DNA from: UBA2982 sp040081395
GTDB lineage: Bacteria; Gemmatimonadota; Gemmatimonadetes; Longimicrobiales; Gaopeijiaceae
Direction: 5' to 3'
Assembly (NCBI GenBank): GCA_040081395.1
Contig: JBEBGN010000003.1
Coordinates: forward strand, 1 to 64,000
DNA length: 64,000 nucleotides
Shown here: one piece after another, positions 1 through 7,920 of the stretch
Numbering within the stretch: the stretch's first letter is position 1
Layout: every line of letters starts with the position of its first letter
Notes under the pieces: model-generated
What the model was told of the DNA's origin: nothing
The model's input: only the letters and a program-made list of their open reading frames with translations
Database searches by the model: none
Made by a program: the position numbers and the translations under genes

Positions 1-3
1 CCA

Positions 4-77
4 TGCCCCGCCAGGGACTCGAACCCCGAACCTACTGATTAAGAGTCAGTTGCTCTAGCCAGTTGAGCTAGCGAGGC
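4..77 (-). tRNA. tRNA-Lys (anticodon CUU)
   Basis: The reverse complement folds as a complete cloverleaf. A 7-bp acceptor stem joins GCCTCGC to GCGGGGC with one G-T pair. The anticodon stem ACTGA/TCAGT carries the loop CTCTTAA, so the anticodon is CTT and reads AAG (Lys). The T arm contains GGTTCGAGTCC. The 3' CCA is not encoded, because the discriminator A is followed by TGG. The gene lies at the window edge, so its own promoter and neighbours downstream are not visible. Confidence 0.96.
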
Positions 78-141
78 GTCGCGCGGCGGCTCGAAGCCGT
101 TGGAGCGCGAGGGGGGAAAGCTACGGCCGGGCGGGCGAGGG

Positions 142-639
142 TCAACCTCCCGGGCCGCGCCGCCTCCGGTGCCGCTCGAGGGCATCGATCCGGGCGCCGT
201 GGTCGAGCTGGACGGTCCCGAAATCGACGGCGAATCGATCGAACTGGACCTGAACCCCTACGAGCCCGCGATCGAGCCCGTCGAATCGCTTGCCCTGCTC
301 CTCGAGGCGGGCATCGACCTGGTCGAAGCGCCGGTCATGCTCCTCGAGACGGGCATCGACCTGGTCGAAGCGCCGGTCAAGTTCCTCAAAACGGGCTCGC
401 GTCTCCGCCTGAAACCGGTCGAGGCGCTCGTTGACGCCCGCGACGCCCTCGGCGACCCGACGAAGGTCGTCATGCATGGCCTCTCGCAGCACCTCGGCGC
501 GGCTGAGGCGGGCCTCCAACGCTTCTTGGCGGGCCTCCAACGCTTCCTGGCGTGCCTCGAGGCGGGCCATGCGCTCGTCCATCCTCGCGAAGCGCGTCGC
601 GAGGAAGTCCATCAGCGTGGCGTAGTCTTCCGCGGTCAT
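142..639 (-). CDS. Coiled-coil repeat protein, function unknown
   Basis: A 165-residue, highly charged protein made almost entirely of heptad-like repeats. Tandem EARQEAL units follow the N-terminus, and two near-identical 14-residue units beginning RRFDQVDARLEE lie further on. It has no signal peptide and no cysteine, and looks like a cytoplasmic coiled-coil or tropomyosin-like protein. The start at 639 (MTAEDYATLMDFLATRF) was chosen because the heptads begin there; no good ribosome-binding site precedes it, and a longer frame continues upstream to 816. It is transcribed divergently from the sigma-factor gene at 801. Small proteins of this kind sometimes sit beside nucleases or toxins, but nothing here supports a specific role. 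Confidence 0.6.
   Translation of the reverse strand: MTAEDYATLMDFLATRFARMDERMARLEARQEALEARQEALEARLSRAEVLREAMHDDLRRVAEGVAGVNERLDRFQAETRARFEELDRRFDQVDARLEEHDRRFDQVDARLEEQGKRFDGLDRGLVGVQVQFDRFAVDFGTVQLDHGARIDALERHRRRRGPGG
298..381. repeat. Tandem 42-bp repeat, two copies, in the coiled-coil gene
   Basis: Units at 298-339 and 340-381 differ at only a few positions. Each encodes 14 residues (two heptads), so copy-number change would keep the frame and lengthen the coiled coil. A third, more diverged copy appears to flank them. Confidence 0.9.
512..553. repeat. Tandem 21-bp repeat, two copies, in the coiled-coil gene
   Basis: Units at 512-532 and 533-553 each encode seven residues of the EARQEAL type. 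The two copies differ at about two bases. Confidence 0.88.
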
Positions 640-800
640 CGACGGGGAATCTGGAACCCGGGAAGGGACGGCACCATGTCCGGTTGCGCCGACGACACCC
701 ATTCCTCCGGCATGCCCGCTTGCCCTTCCACGGCGTTGGCGGACACGACCCGGGCCGGGGGCTGTCCGCGCGGCGGAAGGGCTCCCTATACTCGCCCACC

Positions 801-1376
801 ATGGAGCCGAAGCCACACGAGGTCACACGCATCCTGCGCTCGCTCGACCTGTCGGACCGCGAGCAGGGCGAGCGCTTGATGGCGTTGGTCTACGACGAGC
901 TGCGCGAGCTGGCTGCGAGCCACCTGCGCCGGGAGCGCGCGGGGCATACCCTGCGCACGACGGCGCTCGTCCACGAGGCGTACATCAAGCTGGTCGACTC
1001 TTCCGAGGTCGGGTTCGCCAACCGGGGCCACTTCTTCGGCTGCGCCGCGCGGGCCATGCGGCAGATCCTGGTGGATCACGCGCGCGAACACGGCGCGCAG
1101 AAGCGCGGCGGGGGCTGGGAGCGGGTGACGCTGGATGGCGACATGGGCGAGGTCGATCCATTCGTGGCGGAGATCCTCGATCTGCACCGGGCGCTGGAGA
1201 AGCTTTCCGGCCAGCACGAGGACCTGGCGCACTTGGTCGAGTTGCGCTTCTTCGCCGGCCTCACGCTCGATGAGGCAGCGGATGCGCGTGGCGTCTCCCG
1301 CCGCAAAGCCGCCAAGGACTGGTCGGTGGCGCGACTCTGGCTCCAGCGCGAACTGACGCGGGGGGACGCATCGTGA
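801..1376 (+). CDS. ECF-type RNA polymerase sigma factor (PF07638 type)
   Basis: A 191-residue protein of the sigma-70 ECF-like group common in Acidobacteria, Planctomycetes and Gemmatimonadota. Region 2 carries TTALVHEAYIKLVD and FFGCAARAMRQILVDHAR; region 4 carries LRFFAGLTLDEAADARGVS followed by WSVARLWLQREL, a helix-turn-helix. It should direct RNA polymerase to a private promoter set. The start ATG at 801 follows a short leader with no strong ribosome-binding site. The 3' end overlaps the kinase gene by four bases (GTGA), so the two are probably translated together, and the kinase is the obvious candidate to control this factor. Confidence 0.9.
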   Translation: MEPKPHEVTRILRSLDLSDREQGERLMALVYDELRELAASHLRRERAGHTLRTTALVHEAYIKLVDSSEVGFANRGHFFGCAARAMRQILVDHAREHGAQKRGGGWERVTLDGDMGEVDPFVAEILDLHRALEKLSGQHEDLAHLVELRFFAGLTLDEAADARGVSRRKAAKDWSVARLWLQRELTRGDAS

Positions 1377-3832
1377 ACGCCGATCGCTTCCACCGGGTCG
1401 TGGAGATCCTCGGCGACGCCATGGAGCGGCCCGCCGCCCAGCGGCGTGCGTTCGTGGAGCGCGCCTGCGGAGACGACCGCGACTTGCTCGCGGAAGCGCT
1501 CGACCTGCTCGCCCAGGCGGAGTCGACCTCCCTCGGTGCAGTCACCGAACGGCTGGGTGAACACGTGGCTCGCGCCGCGCGCGCACTCGGCGACCAAGCC
1601 CCCCTCCCCGAGCGCATCGGACCGTTCCGCGTGCTGGAGCTGCTCGGCGAGGGAGGCATGGGCACGGTCTACCGCGCGGAGCAGTCGGAGCCGGTGCGGC
1701 GCGAGGTCGCGCTCAAGGTCGTGCACGGCGGACTCAGGAGCGCGTCCGCGCGCGCCCGCTTCGACGCGGAGCGCCAGGCGCTCGCGGTCATGGAGCACCC
1801 GAACATCGCGCGCATCTTCGATGCAGGGACTACAGAGGATGGCGTCGCGTGGTTCGCCATGGAGCTGGTGCCGGGGACGGCGGTCACGACGTTCGCCGAC
1901 CTGCACGAGCTCGACGTCGACCAGCGCATCGATCTCGTGGTGGATGTGTGCCGCGGCGTGCAACACGCGCACGCGAAGGGGGTCGTGCATCGCGACCTGA
2001 AGCCGTCGAACATCCTGGTCTCGGAGATCGACGGACGGCCGGTGCCGCGCATCATCGACTTCGGCATCGCCAAAGCCGTGGAGGCCTCGGGCGCCGACGC
2101 GGCCATGACGGCGCACGGCATGGTGATCGGCACCCTCGAATACATGAGCCCGGAGCAGGCTGCCGGGGGCTCGGCGCCGGTGGACACCCGCTCGGACGTC
2201 TACGCGCTCGGCGTGATCCTCTTCGAGATGGTCGCGGGGGCGCTGCCGTTCGACTCGCACACGCTCCGAAGCGTGGGGCCGATCGAGGCGCAGCGCATCA
2301 TCCGCGACACCGATCCGCCGACGCCGCTCCGGCGGCTCCTGACGGCCGACGACCCCGCGCGGGTCGCGCGTGCCCGCCGCACGGATGCGCGTGCGCTCCA
2401 GCGCCGCCTCTCGGGTGACCTCGGCTGGATCGTCATGCGCGCGCTGGAGAAGGACCCCGAGCGTCGCTACGCGTCGGCGAGCGCGCTGGGCGCGGACCTC
2501 GAGCGGCTCCGTCGCAACGAGCCCGTCGAAGCGGGACCCACCAGTCGACGCTACCGCGCGGCACGGTTCGCTCGCCGTCACCGCACGGGCGTGGTCGCGG
2601 CCTCGGCCGTACTGCTCGCGCTCGTGGTGGGAGCCGCTGCGGCCACGACGGGGTTCGTACGCGCGACGCGCGCCCAGTCCCGCGCGGAGGCGGAGGCGCG
2701 CCGCGCCACCATGATCAGCGACTTCATCACCGAGATGCTGGCCTCCGCCCGCCCCGAAGAGGCCCAAGGGCGGGTGATCACCGTGCAGGACGTCGCGGAC
2801 TCGACGTTGGTGCGGCTCGAGCGCGACTCGCCGTTCGAGGACGACCCCGAGGTGCACGCCTCCGTGCTGCACGCGCTCGGGGTGACGTACCGGTCGCTGG
2901 GGCGCTACGACCTGGCCACGCCGCTCTTCGCGCGCGCGGTCGAGTTGCGCTCTGCCGCGCTCGGTGCGGAAGACACGCTGACGCTCAACTCGCTCACCAT
3001 GCTCACGTCCAACCAGGCGCAGGGGGGCGACCCCGCAGGTGCGATCGCGAGCGGGTTCGAGCTGGTGGCGGCGCGCGAGCGGGCTCACGGTCGCGAGCAC
3101 CCGGAGTACGTGTCCGCGCTCTCGAACCTCGGCAACATGCACGCAGACATCGGCGAATATGCCACCGCCGAGGGACTGCTCACCGAAGCGCTCGACATCG
3201 ATCGGCGTCTCCCAGGCGTCGACCCCGCGGACCTGGCGATCACCATCAACAACCTCGCCACCATCCTCGTCGATCAGCAGAAGTGGAACGAGGCGATCGC
3301 GCTGCACGAGGAGTCGCTCGCGATCCGGCGTGCTGAGTTCGGCGAGCCCAGCGCCGAGGTCGCCATCGCGCTCGGCAACTACGCGCTTGCACTCGGGGGC
3401 GCGGACCGCCAAGACGACGCGGAAGTCGCGTCACGCGAGGCCGTCGCGATGGCGTTGCAGATCTTCGGCGCCGACCACCCTCGCACGGCGATCTCGCGTT
3501 TGCGGCTCGCCGAGGTGCTGATCGCCACGGACCGTCACGCCGAAGCCGAACCGCATCTGCGCAACGCGGTGGCCACCTTCACCGCCGTCGACCCGAGCTA
3601 CGGACCCACGGGGGCCGCACGCTCCCGGCTCGGTGAGGCCCTCATCGGCATGGGGCGCGGAGCCGAGGGGATCAGGGAACTCGCGGAGGGTTGGGCCATC
3701 GTCTCGGTGGTCATGGGAGCCGAGACCCCTTCCGTACAGCGGGTCGCCGCCGCCGCGGCACGCTACCACGAGAGCCGAAACGAACCCGCCCTCGCGGCCG
3801 AGTGGCGCTCGAGGGCGGGAACCGAGCGCTAG
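1373..3832 (+). CDS. Membrane Ser/Thr protein kinase with C-terminal TPR repeats
   Basis: An 819-residue protein starting at GTG 1373 inside the sigma-factor stop. Residues about 80-375 form a Hanks-type kinase: glycine loop GEGGMG, VALK lysine at 115, HRDLKPSN with catalytic Asp208, DFG Asp229, and the GTLEYMSPEQ activation segment. A single membrane helix lies at about 404-430 after a basic stretch. The remaining 390 residues are TPR repeats of the kinesin-light-chain kind, for example LSNLGNMHADIGEYATAEGLLTEAL. The topology puts the kinase in the cytoplasm and the TPRs outside, where they could sense a partner. All catalytic residues are present. Coupling to the ECF factor suggests a phosphorylation-controlled regulon. 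Confidence 0.93.
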   Translation: MNADRFHRVVEILGDAMERPAAQRRAFVERACGDDRDLLAEALDLLAQAESTSLGAVTERLGEHVARAARALGDQAPLPERIGPFRVLELLGEGGMGTVYRAEQSEPVRREVALKVVHGGLRSASARARFDAERQALAVMEHPNIARIFDAGTTEDGVAWFAMELVPGTAVTTFADLHELDVDQRIDLVVDVCRGVQHAHAKGVVHRDLKPSNILVSEIDGRPVPRIIDFGIAKAVEASGADAAMTAHGMVIGTLEYMSPEQAAGGSAPVDTRSDVYALGVILFEMVAGALPFDSHTLRSVGPIEAQRIIRDTDPPTPLRRLLTADDPARVARARRTDARALQRRLSGDLGWIVMRALEKDPERRYASASALGADLERLRRNEPVEAGPTSRRYRAARFARRHRTGVVAASAVLLALVVGAAAATTGFVRATRAQSRAEAEARRATMISDFITEMLASARPEEAQGRVITVQDVADSTLVRLERDSPFEDDPEVHASVLHALGVTYRSLGRYDLATPLFARAVELRSAALGAEDTLTLNSLTMLTSNQAQGGDPAGAIASGFELVAARERAHGREHPEYVSALSNLGNMHADIGEYATAEGLLTEALDIDRRLPGVDPADLAITINNLATILVDQQKWNEAIALHEESLAIRRAEFGEPSAEVAIALGNYALALGGADRQDDAEVASREAVAMALQIFGADHPRTAISRLRLAEVLIATDRHAEAEPHLRNAVATFTAVDPSYGPTGAARSRLGEALIGMGRGAEGIRELAEGWAIVSVVMGAETPSVQRVAAAAARYHESRNEPALAAEWRSRAGTER

Positions 3833-3837
3833 CGAGC

Positions 3838-6204
3838 TCAGGGCCGGGACTGGGCCACCGCGATCTCGAGGTTGCTCGTCGCGCTGTACCAGACGATGTC
3901 GTCGCGCGCGTCCCCCGTGACGTCCATCGGTAGCGTCGAGTACTGCGCCCAGGGCTTGGTCGCGGGATGCTGTTGTGACGCCGTCGCGAAAGAGAAGTCA
4001 CCGGGCGTGGTCGGACTCGCCAACCCGAGCATCACGGTGTTGGCCGCACCTCTCTGGTTGAAGAGCACATCGTCCCTGCCGTCGCTGTCGAAGTCGGCCA
4101 CGTAGGCGTCGATGGCCGCAACCGAGTCGAACGCCTGCCCGCGGGGCTGTCCGATCGCTCCGTTGATGAACGAGTAGGTGTGCCCCCCCGAGGCTCGCGC
4201 GCGATGCACGTAGAGGGTGGGCCCCTGCGTGTTCGTCCAGATCAGGTCCGCGGTGCCGGTCGCGTCGAAGTCCCCGACGTGCGTGGTGTATGGTCCCCAC
4301 CCGCCGGCACCGATGTCTTGATGGGCTCGGAATGCGATGGAGTCGCCCACGGCCTGACCGACCCACACGCGGTTGTCCCCCGGCGTCGCGTTCCAGATGA
4401 AGTCGTCATCCCTGGCGCCGCCATCGACGTCCGCGATGAAGGTCTGGTACCCCAGCCATCCGCTACTCGCGACGGGGTGATCGCGACGCGCCGGCTCGAT
4501 GGTGAACCTGCCGTCCCCGTCCGATCGTGCGCGCATCGTGTAGTTCGCGGTGCCGGCGCGGTAGTTGAAGAAGAGGTCGTCGTCCGCGTCGGCATCCGCA
4601 CCGCCGACGTAGGTCTGCCACTGAGCCGCCCAGTTCCCGACGCCGATCTGCTCCTCCGGCAGGAAGCTCGCGAACCCGCCCGCACCATCCGAGAGCGCGA
4701 CATGGATGAGACGTGGCTGAGAACTCTTCACGCGGTCCCACAGAACATCGTCGTTGCCGTCCCCGTCGAAGTCCCCCACGTACGGCTTGTAGTTGTCCGC
4801 CCAGCCCCCCGTCGGTGAAGCCTGCGGGTGCGTGGTCACGGCGCCGAAGGTGAAGGTGCCGTCCGTGTTGGCGAGGCCGATGCGGGTCTGGTTGGTGCCG
4901 CTCTGCACGTGATTGATCATCAGGTCCTGTCGTCCGTCCCCGTTGAAGTCCCCCTTCTGCACCGTGTACGGCGAGGGAATCCCGGAGGAGATGGTCTGAG
5001 CGGCCAAGAAGTCGAAGTGACCCGGGCTCACCGCCTTCTCGTTGCACTCGCGCAGGTCGTAGTCGGTCGTCTCGCTGACCTTCGCGATCGAGTTGTTGCC
5101 GAGGAAGTTGAGCTGGTAGGAGATGGGGCGCGCGCTGGTGAGCGGAGGGTTGGAGGTGAAGTACGCGGACAGATTCCCTTCGCGAATCAGGTTGATGACG
5201 TTCTGCCCGTCGCCGCCGATCGCAGTCGCGTGCAGGTGCTCAGAGCCCAGCGTGGTGCGCAGGTCGAGCTCGCTGTACCCGCCCCCCGATACGGCCCCGT
5301 ACCCCTCGAATGAGGCCCGGACCGCCATGTGGAGTCGCGCCTCGGCATCCGTGGAGACGAGCGAGTAGGACAGCGTGCGCCCGTAGGTGATGCTCGCGAT
5401 GTACACCGGGAGGTTGTTCGGCCCGATGTTGCCCGCGTCGATCTGCGCTTGGAGCAGCTCGGGGGTGAGGTCGTCCGAGAAGATGGCGGACGGGCTCTGG
5501 GGGAGCTCGATCGAGATGGTGAACATCTTCTGCGTGAAGTGCGCGAACACGCCCTTGTACGAGGCGTTGACGTTCCAGCCGGTCTCGGCCTCGAGCTCGA
5601 CGGGGACTCCCTGCAGGAGGAACTTCGCCGACAGCCCGGCCTTCTGAATGGCCTCGATGGTCGCGTGCATGCGATACGAGTCGAAGTCGACGCTGCTGCC
5701 GCCGAGGTGGCCGGCGTCGGTCGCACGCTGGATCAGGTCGCCGATCGCCGCCTGCACCGAAGTGAGCGACGGGTTGTCGACGATGGCGAAGTTGTTCCCC
5801 GTAAGAAGATCGATGCTGATCTTGAGCGGTGAGCGCTGCCGGATGGAGAGCTCCTCGAAGGAGCCCGTGCCTCCGGTGTAGCTGTCCCCCTGGATCAGAT
5901 TACCCACCCACATGATCGAGGCGTTCGGCTCGTACATGACGAGCTCGTTGGGTGTGGTGGTGAGCGACCGCGGCGTCACCGTGCACACATAGGTCGTGTT
6001 GTCGACGACCTCTTCGACGGTCGTGGGGGGACCGGCTGCGTTGTCACCCGCTGTGAGCGGCGGCGAGTAGGCCTCCCAACTGCCCAAGCTGCCGACGAAC
6101 TGGTCGACGTCCGCCACCTGGGGCGTGCCGATCGGGTCGGTCGGTTCGTTGCCGCAGGCCGAGACGGCCGCGAGGAGCAGGACGAGCAGGATCGAACGAG
6201 ACAT
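3838..6204 (-). CDS. Secreted lipoprotein: cholesterol-dependent-cytolysin-like domain fused to an FG-GAP beta-propeller
   Basis: A 788-residue protein. The start at 6204 has a GGAGG site six bases upstream and begins a lipoprotein signal with lipobox VSAC17. Residues about 60-390 match the pore-forming core (domains 1-3) of thiol-activated cytolysins: KISIDLLTGNNFAIVDNPSLTSV (seen around 128-150), FTISIELPQSPSAIFSDDL, VYIASITYGR (267-276), the GG pair in AIGGDGQNVINLI (330-331), and ARPISYQLNFLGNNS (358-372). The C-terminal membrane-binding domain 4 with its Trp-rich undecapeptide is missing. In its place residues about 417-788 carry seven FG-GAP/VCBS repeats, each with a D-x-D/N-x-D-G-like loop such as DFDGDGNDDV. 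I infer a pore former whose target recognition has moved to a propeller. It is convergent with the kinase gene, five bases apart. Confidence 0.8.
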   Translation of the reverse strand: MSRSILLVLLLAAVSACGNEPTDPIGTPQVADVDQFVGSLGSWEAYSPPLTAGDNAAGPPTTVEEVVDNTTYVCTVTPRSLTTTPNELVMYEPNASIMWVGNLIQGDSYTGGTGSFEELSIRQRSPLKISIDLLTGNNFAIVDNPSLTSVQAAIGDLIQRATDAGHLGGSSVDFDSYRMHATIEAIQKAGLSAKFLLQGVPVELEAETGWNVNASYKGVFAHFTQKMFTISIELPQSPSAIFSDDLTPELLQAQIDAGNIGPNNLPVYIASITYGRTLSYSLVSTDAEARLHMAVRASFEGYGAVSGGGYSELDLRTTLGSEHLHATAIGGDGQNVINLIREGNLSAYFTSNPPLTSARPISYQLNFLGNNSIAKVSETTDYDLRECNEKAVSPGHFDFLAAQTISSGIPSPYTVQKGDFNGDGRQDLMINHVQSGTNQTRIGLANTDGTFTFGAVTTHPQASPTGGWADNYKPYVGDFDGDGNDDVLWDRVKSSQPRLIHVALSDGAGGFASFLPEEQIGVGNWAAQWQTYVGGADADADDDLFFNYRAGTANYTMRARSDGDGRFTIEPARRDHPVASSGWLGYQTFIADVDGGARDDDFIWNATPGDNRVWVGQAVGDSIAFRAHQDIGAGGWGPYTTHVGDFDATGTADLIWTNTQGPTLYVHRARASGGHTYSFINGAIGQPRGQAFDSVAAIDAYVADFDSDGRDDVLFNQRGAANTVMLGLASPTTPGDFSFATASQQHPATKPWAQYSTLPMDVTGDARDDIVWYSATSNLEIAVAQSRP

Positions 6205-6388
6205 GAAGACCTCCACCGTTTGCCGGTTGCCACGGGCGCACGGAACGCACCCGTCTGGTCTCTCATGCGGAAAACCGGGCCGGAGCGTGCACGCCCCCAC
6301 CGGCCCTGGTTGTGCGACCGGGAACGGGGGCGCACGTTGCCGAGGTCAGGAACCACCTGGAGAGGCCGATGACGAAGCGGATCGCCCG

Positions 6389-7204
6389 GTGACGGGAGCA
6401 GCCTCCGGGCCGGCGCTCGCGGGATGGCTGGCTGTGGCCGCGCTGGCCGTAGCCGCGTCGGTGGGCCCGTCTGCGGTGTCCCAACCAGAGCCCGCTCCAG
6501 CCGAGACGCGGGCGCTCCAGTTCCGCGCCTCGGAGACCGTGCCCTACAACTCGCAGTTCACCTTCACGCGCATCCGGTACGACACGCCGCGTGGGTCAGG
6601 GGGCAGATCTCGCGGGTTCGGCTTCGGGGGCTCGGCCTGGAACCACGACTACCCGATGGCAGACCTGAACATGCAGGTCATGCTGAACGAGTTCACGGCC
6701 GTGCGCGCGAACACGGGTGGGAGCAACGTCTTCGAGCTCGAGGACCGCGAGATCTTCCGCAACCCTATCCTCTATATCTCCGAGCCGGGCACCTGGGGCC
6801 TCACGGCGGAAGGCGCGGCCAACCTCCGCGAACATCTGCTCAAGGGGGGCTTCCTCATGTTCGACGACTTCGAGGAAGACCAGTGGTACAACATGGCCGA
6901 GCAGCTCGCGCAGGCGCTCCCCGAAGGTCAGTGGGTGGAGATCGGCCCCGAGCACCCGATCTTCGACACGTTCTTCTACGTCGAGAACATCTATGTGCCG
7001 CACCCGCTCGTGCGCGTGACGCCGAGCTACCGCGTCATCTTCGAGGACAACGATCCCGCGAAGCGCATCATGGTGCTCGCGAACCACAACTCGGATCTGG
7101 CCGAGTACTGGGAGTACGCCGCGCAGGGGTACTTCGCCGTCGATCCGACGAACGACGCGTTCCGCTTGGGCATCAACTACATCGTGTACGGGCTGACGCA
7201 CTGA
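6389..7204 (+). CDS. DUF4159 domain protein, exported
   Basis: A 271-residue protein of the DUF4159 family, which is of unknown function and is often found near MoxR/BatA-type genes. The family signature LREHLLKGGFLMFDDFEE is present, with HPIFDTFFYV and the C-terminal FRLGINYIVYGLTH. A hydrophobic segment, about ALAGWLAVAALAVAASVG, should export or anchor it. The start is uncertain. GTG 6389 lacks an n-region charge. A well-placed ATG at 6369, with GGAGAGG upstream, encodes MTKRIAR and then stops at TGA 6390-6392, overlapping this GTG as GTGA. Either a seven-codon leader is coupled to the gene or a one-base error or mutation has split the signal peptide. Confidence 0.75.
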   Translation: MTGAASGPALAGWLAVAALAVAASVGPSAVSQPEPAPAETRALQFRASETVPYNSQFTFTRIRYDTPRGSGGRSRGFGFGGSAWNHDYPMADLNMQVMLNEFTAVRANTGGSNVFELEDREIFRNPILYISEPGTWGLTAEGAANLREHLLKGGFLMFDDFEEDQWYNMAEQLAQALPEGQWVEIGPEHPIFDTFFYVENIYVPHPLVRVTPSYRVIFEDNDPAKRIMVLANHNSDLAEYWEYAAQGYFAVDPTNDAFRLGINYIVYGLTH

Positions 7205-7225
7205 GGGGACGCGTCGCGCCGTCCC

Positions 7226-7600
7226 TCACGCATGCAGTCGTAGGCCGGGGATGTCCTGGAAGTCTTTGGGGTTGACCGTCCACAGCGCCCCGTTCCAGAC
7301 CATGGCGCACGCGGCGATGGCCAGATCGATCTCGCGGCCACGAGCGCGTGACACGTCCTTGTAGAGCTGCGACGCGAGCTCCGCCTCGGCCACGCCGAAC
7401 TCGAGCGCCTCGTCCGAGGGGAGCACGGCTTCCTGGGCGGCGAGCTCCTCGGGGATCCGCGGCCCGCGCAGCCACTCGTAGAGCACTAGGGTGGGGAGCA
7501 CCATGCGGTGCCCCTTCGCGATCGTCCTGCGAAAGGGGGCGCGCATCGATCCGCCCGCTCCGAGCGCCTCGACCAAAACGGAGGTGTCGAGAACGATCAC
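7226..7600 (-). CDS. vapC: VapC-type PIN-domain toxin
   Basis: A 124-residue PIN ribonuclease. The acidic metal-binding positions are visible: Asp5 in MIVLDTSVLVEAL, Glu in LYEWLRG, Asp in REIDLAIAACA, and the terminal NPKDF motif. Such toxins cleave tRNA or rRNA when free of their antitoxin. The gene overlaps the antitoxin stop by four bases (7597-7600), so the pair is translationally coupled. The length matches the family. Confidence 0.88.
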   Translation of the reverse strand: MIVLDTSVLVEALGAGGSMRAPFRRTIAKGHRMVLPTLVLYEWLRGPRIPEELAAQEAVLPSDEALEFGVAEAELASQLYKDVSRARGREIDLAIAACAMVWNGALWTVNPKDFQDIPGLRLHA

Positions 7601-7869
7601 GTGCGGCGCCCGCCGCGCCGCCTCGCGTTCGCGATCGTCTCCAACTCCGATTCCACCTCTCGGCGCGGGCGGTCTGGCACAGCCGCGATCGTGCGGTCGA
7701 ATGCCGCGAGCGCGCGGTCACGCTCCTCGTCGCTGAGTCGGCCCATCTGCTCCCCGTAAACCCGAAGCGCCTCCCGGACGACCTGGCTCTTCGGGATCCC
7801 AAGCCGCTCGGCGGCGCGCTCGAGGTACGCGGCGGAAGCGTCATCGAGCACAAACGTCGCCTTGATCAT
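7597..7869 (-). CDS. vapB: VapB-type ribbon-helix-helix antitoxin
   Basis: A 90-residue protein. The N-terminal half is a ribbon-helix-helix DNA-binding fold: KATFVLDDASAAYLERAAERLGIPKSQVVREALRVY. The charged tail, which should wrap the toxin, is longer than usual. It is first in the two-gene operon. A perfect 10-bp inverted repeat overlaps its start codon and should be its autoregulatory operator. No ribosome-binding site is evident upstream of the ATG, which fits a leaderless or very short 5' end, though this was not shown. Confidence 0.87.
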   Translation of the reverse strand: MIKATFVLDDASAAYLERAAERLGIPKSQVVREALRVYGEQMGRLSDEERDRALAAFDRTIAAVPDRPRREVESELETIANARRRGGRRT

Positions 7870-7894
7870 GCCATAAGTATGGCTTTATGGCATG
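7867..7894. promoter_or_regulatory. Inverted-repeat operator of vapBC
   Basis: CATGCCATAA and TTATGGCATG form perfect 10-bp arms around an 8-bp spacer. The left arm contains the vapB start codon (complement of 7867-7869). AT-rich arms in a GC-rich genome fit an antitoxin-binding site that blocks both transcription and initiation. Confidence 0.8.
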
Positions 7895-7920
7895 CGCCCA
7901 GCCAGTGCCCGGGCTGCCCC

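Noticed and set aside
1076..3412. Long open frame (about 778 codons) on the minus strand across the kinase gene
   Set aside because: It is Arg/His/Glu-rich with no domain, and lies wholly opposite a kinase with all catalytic motifs. High GC makes long antisense frames common here.
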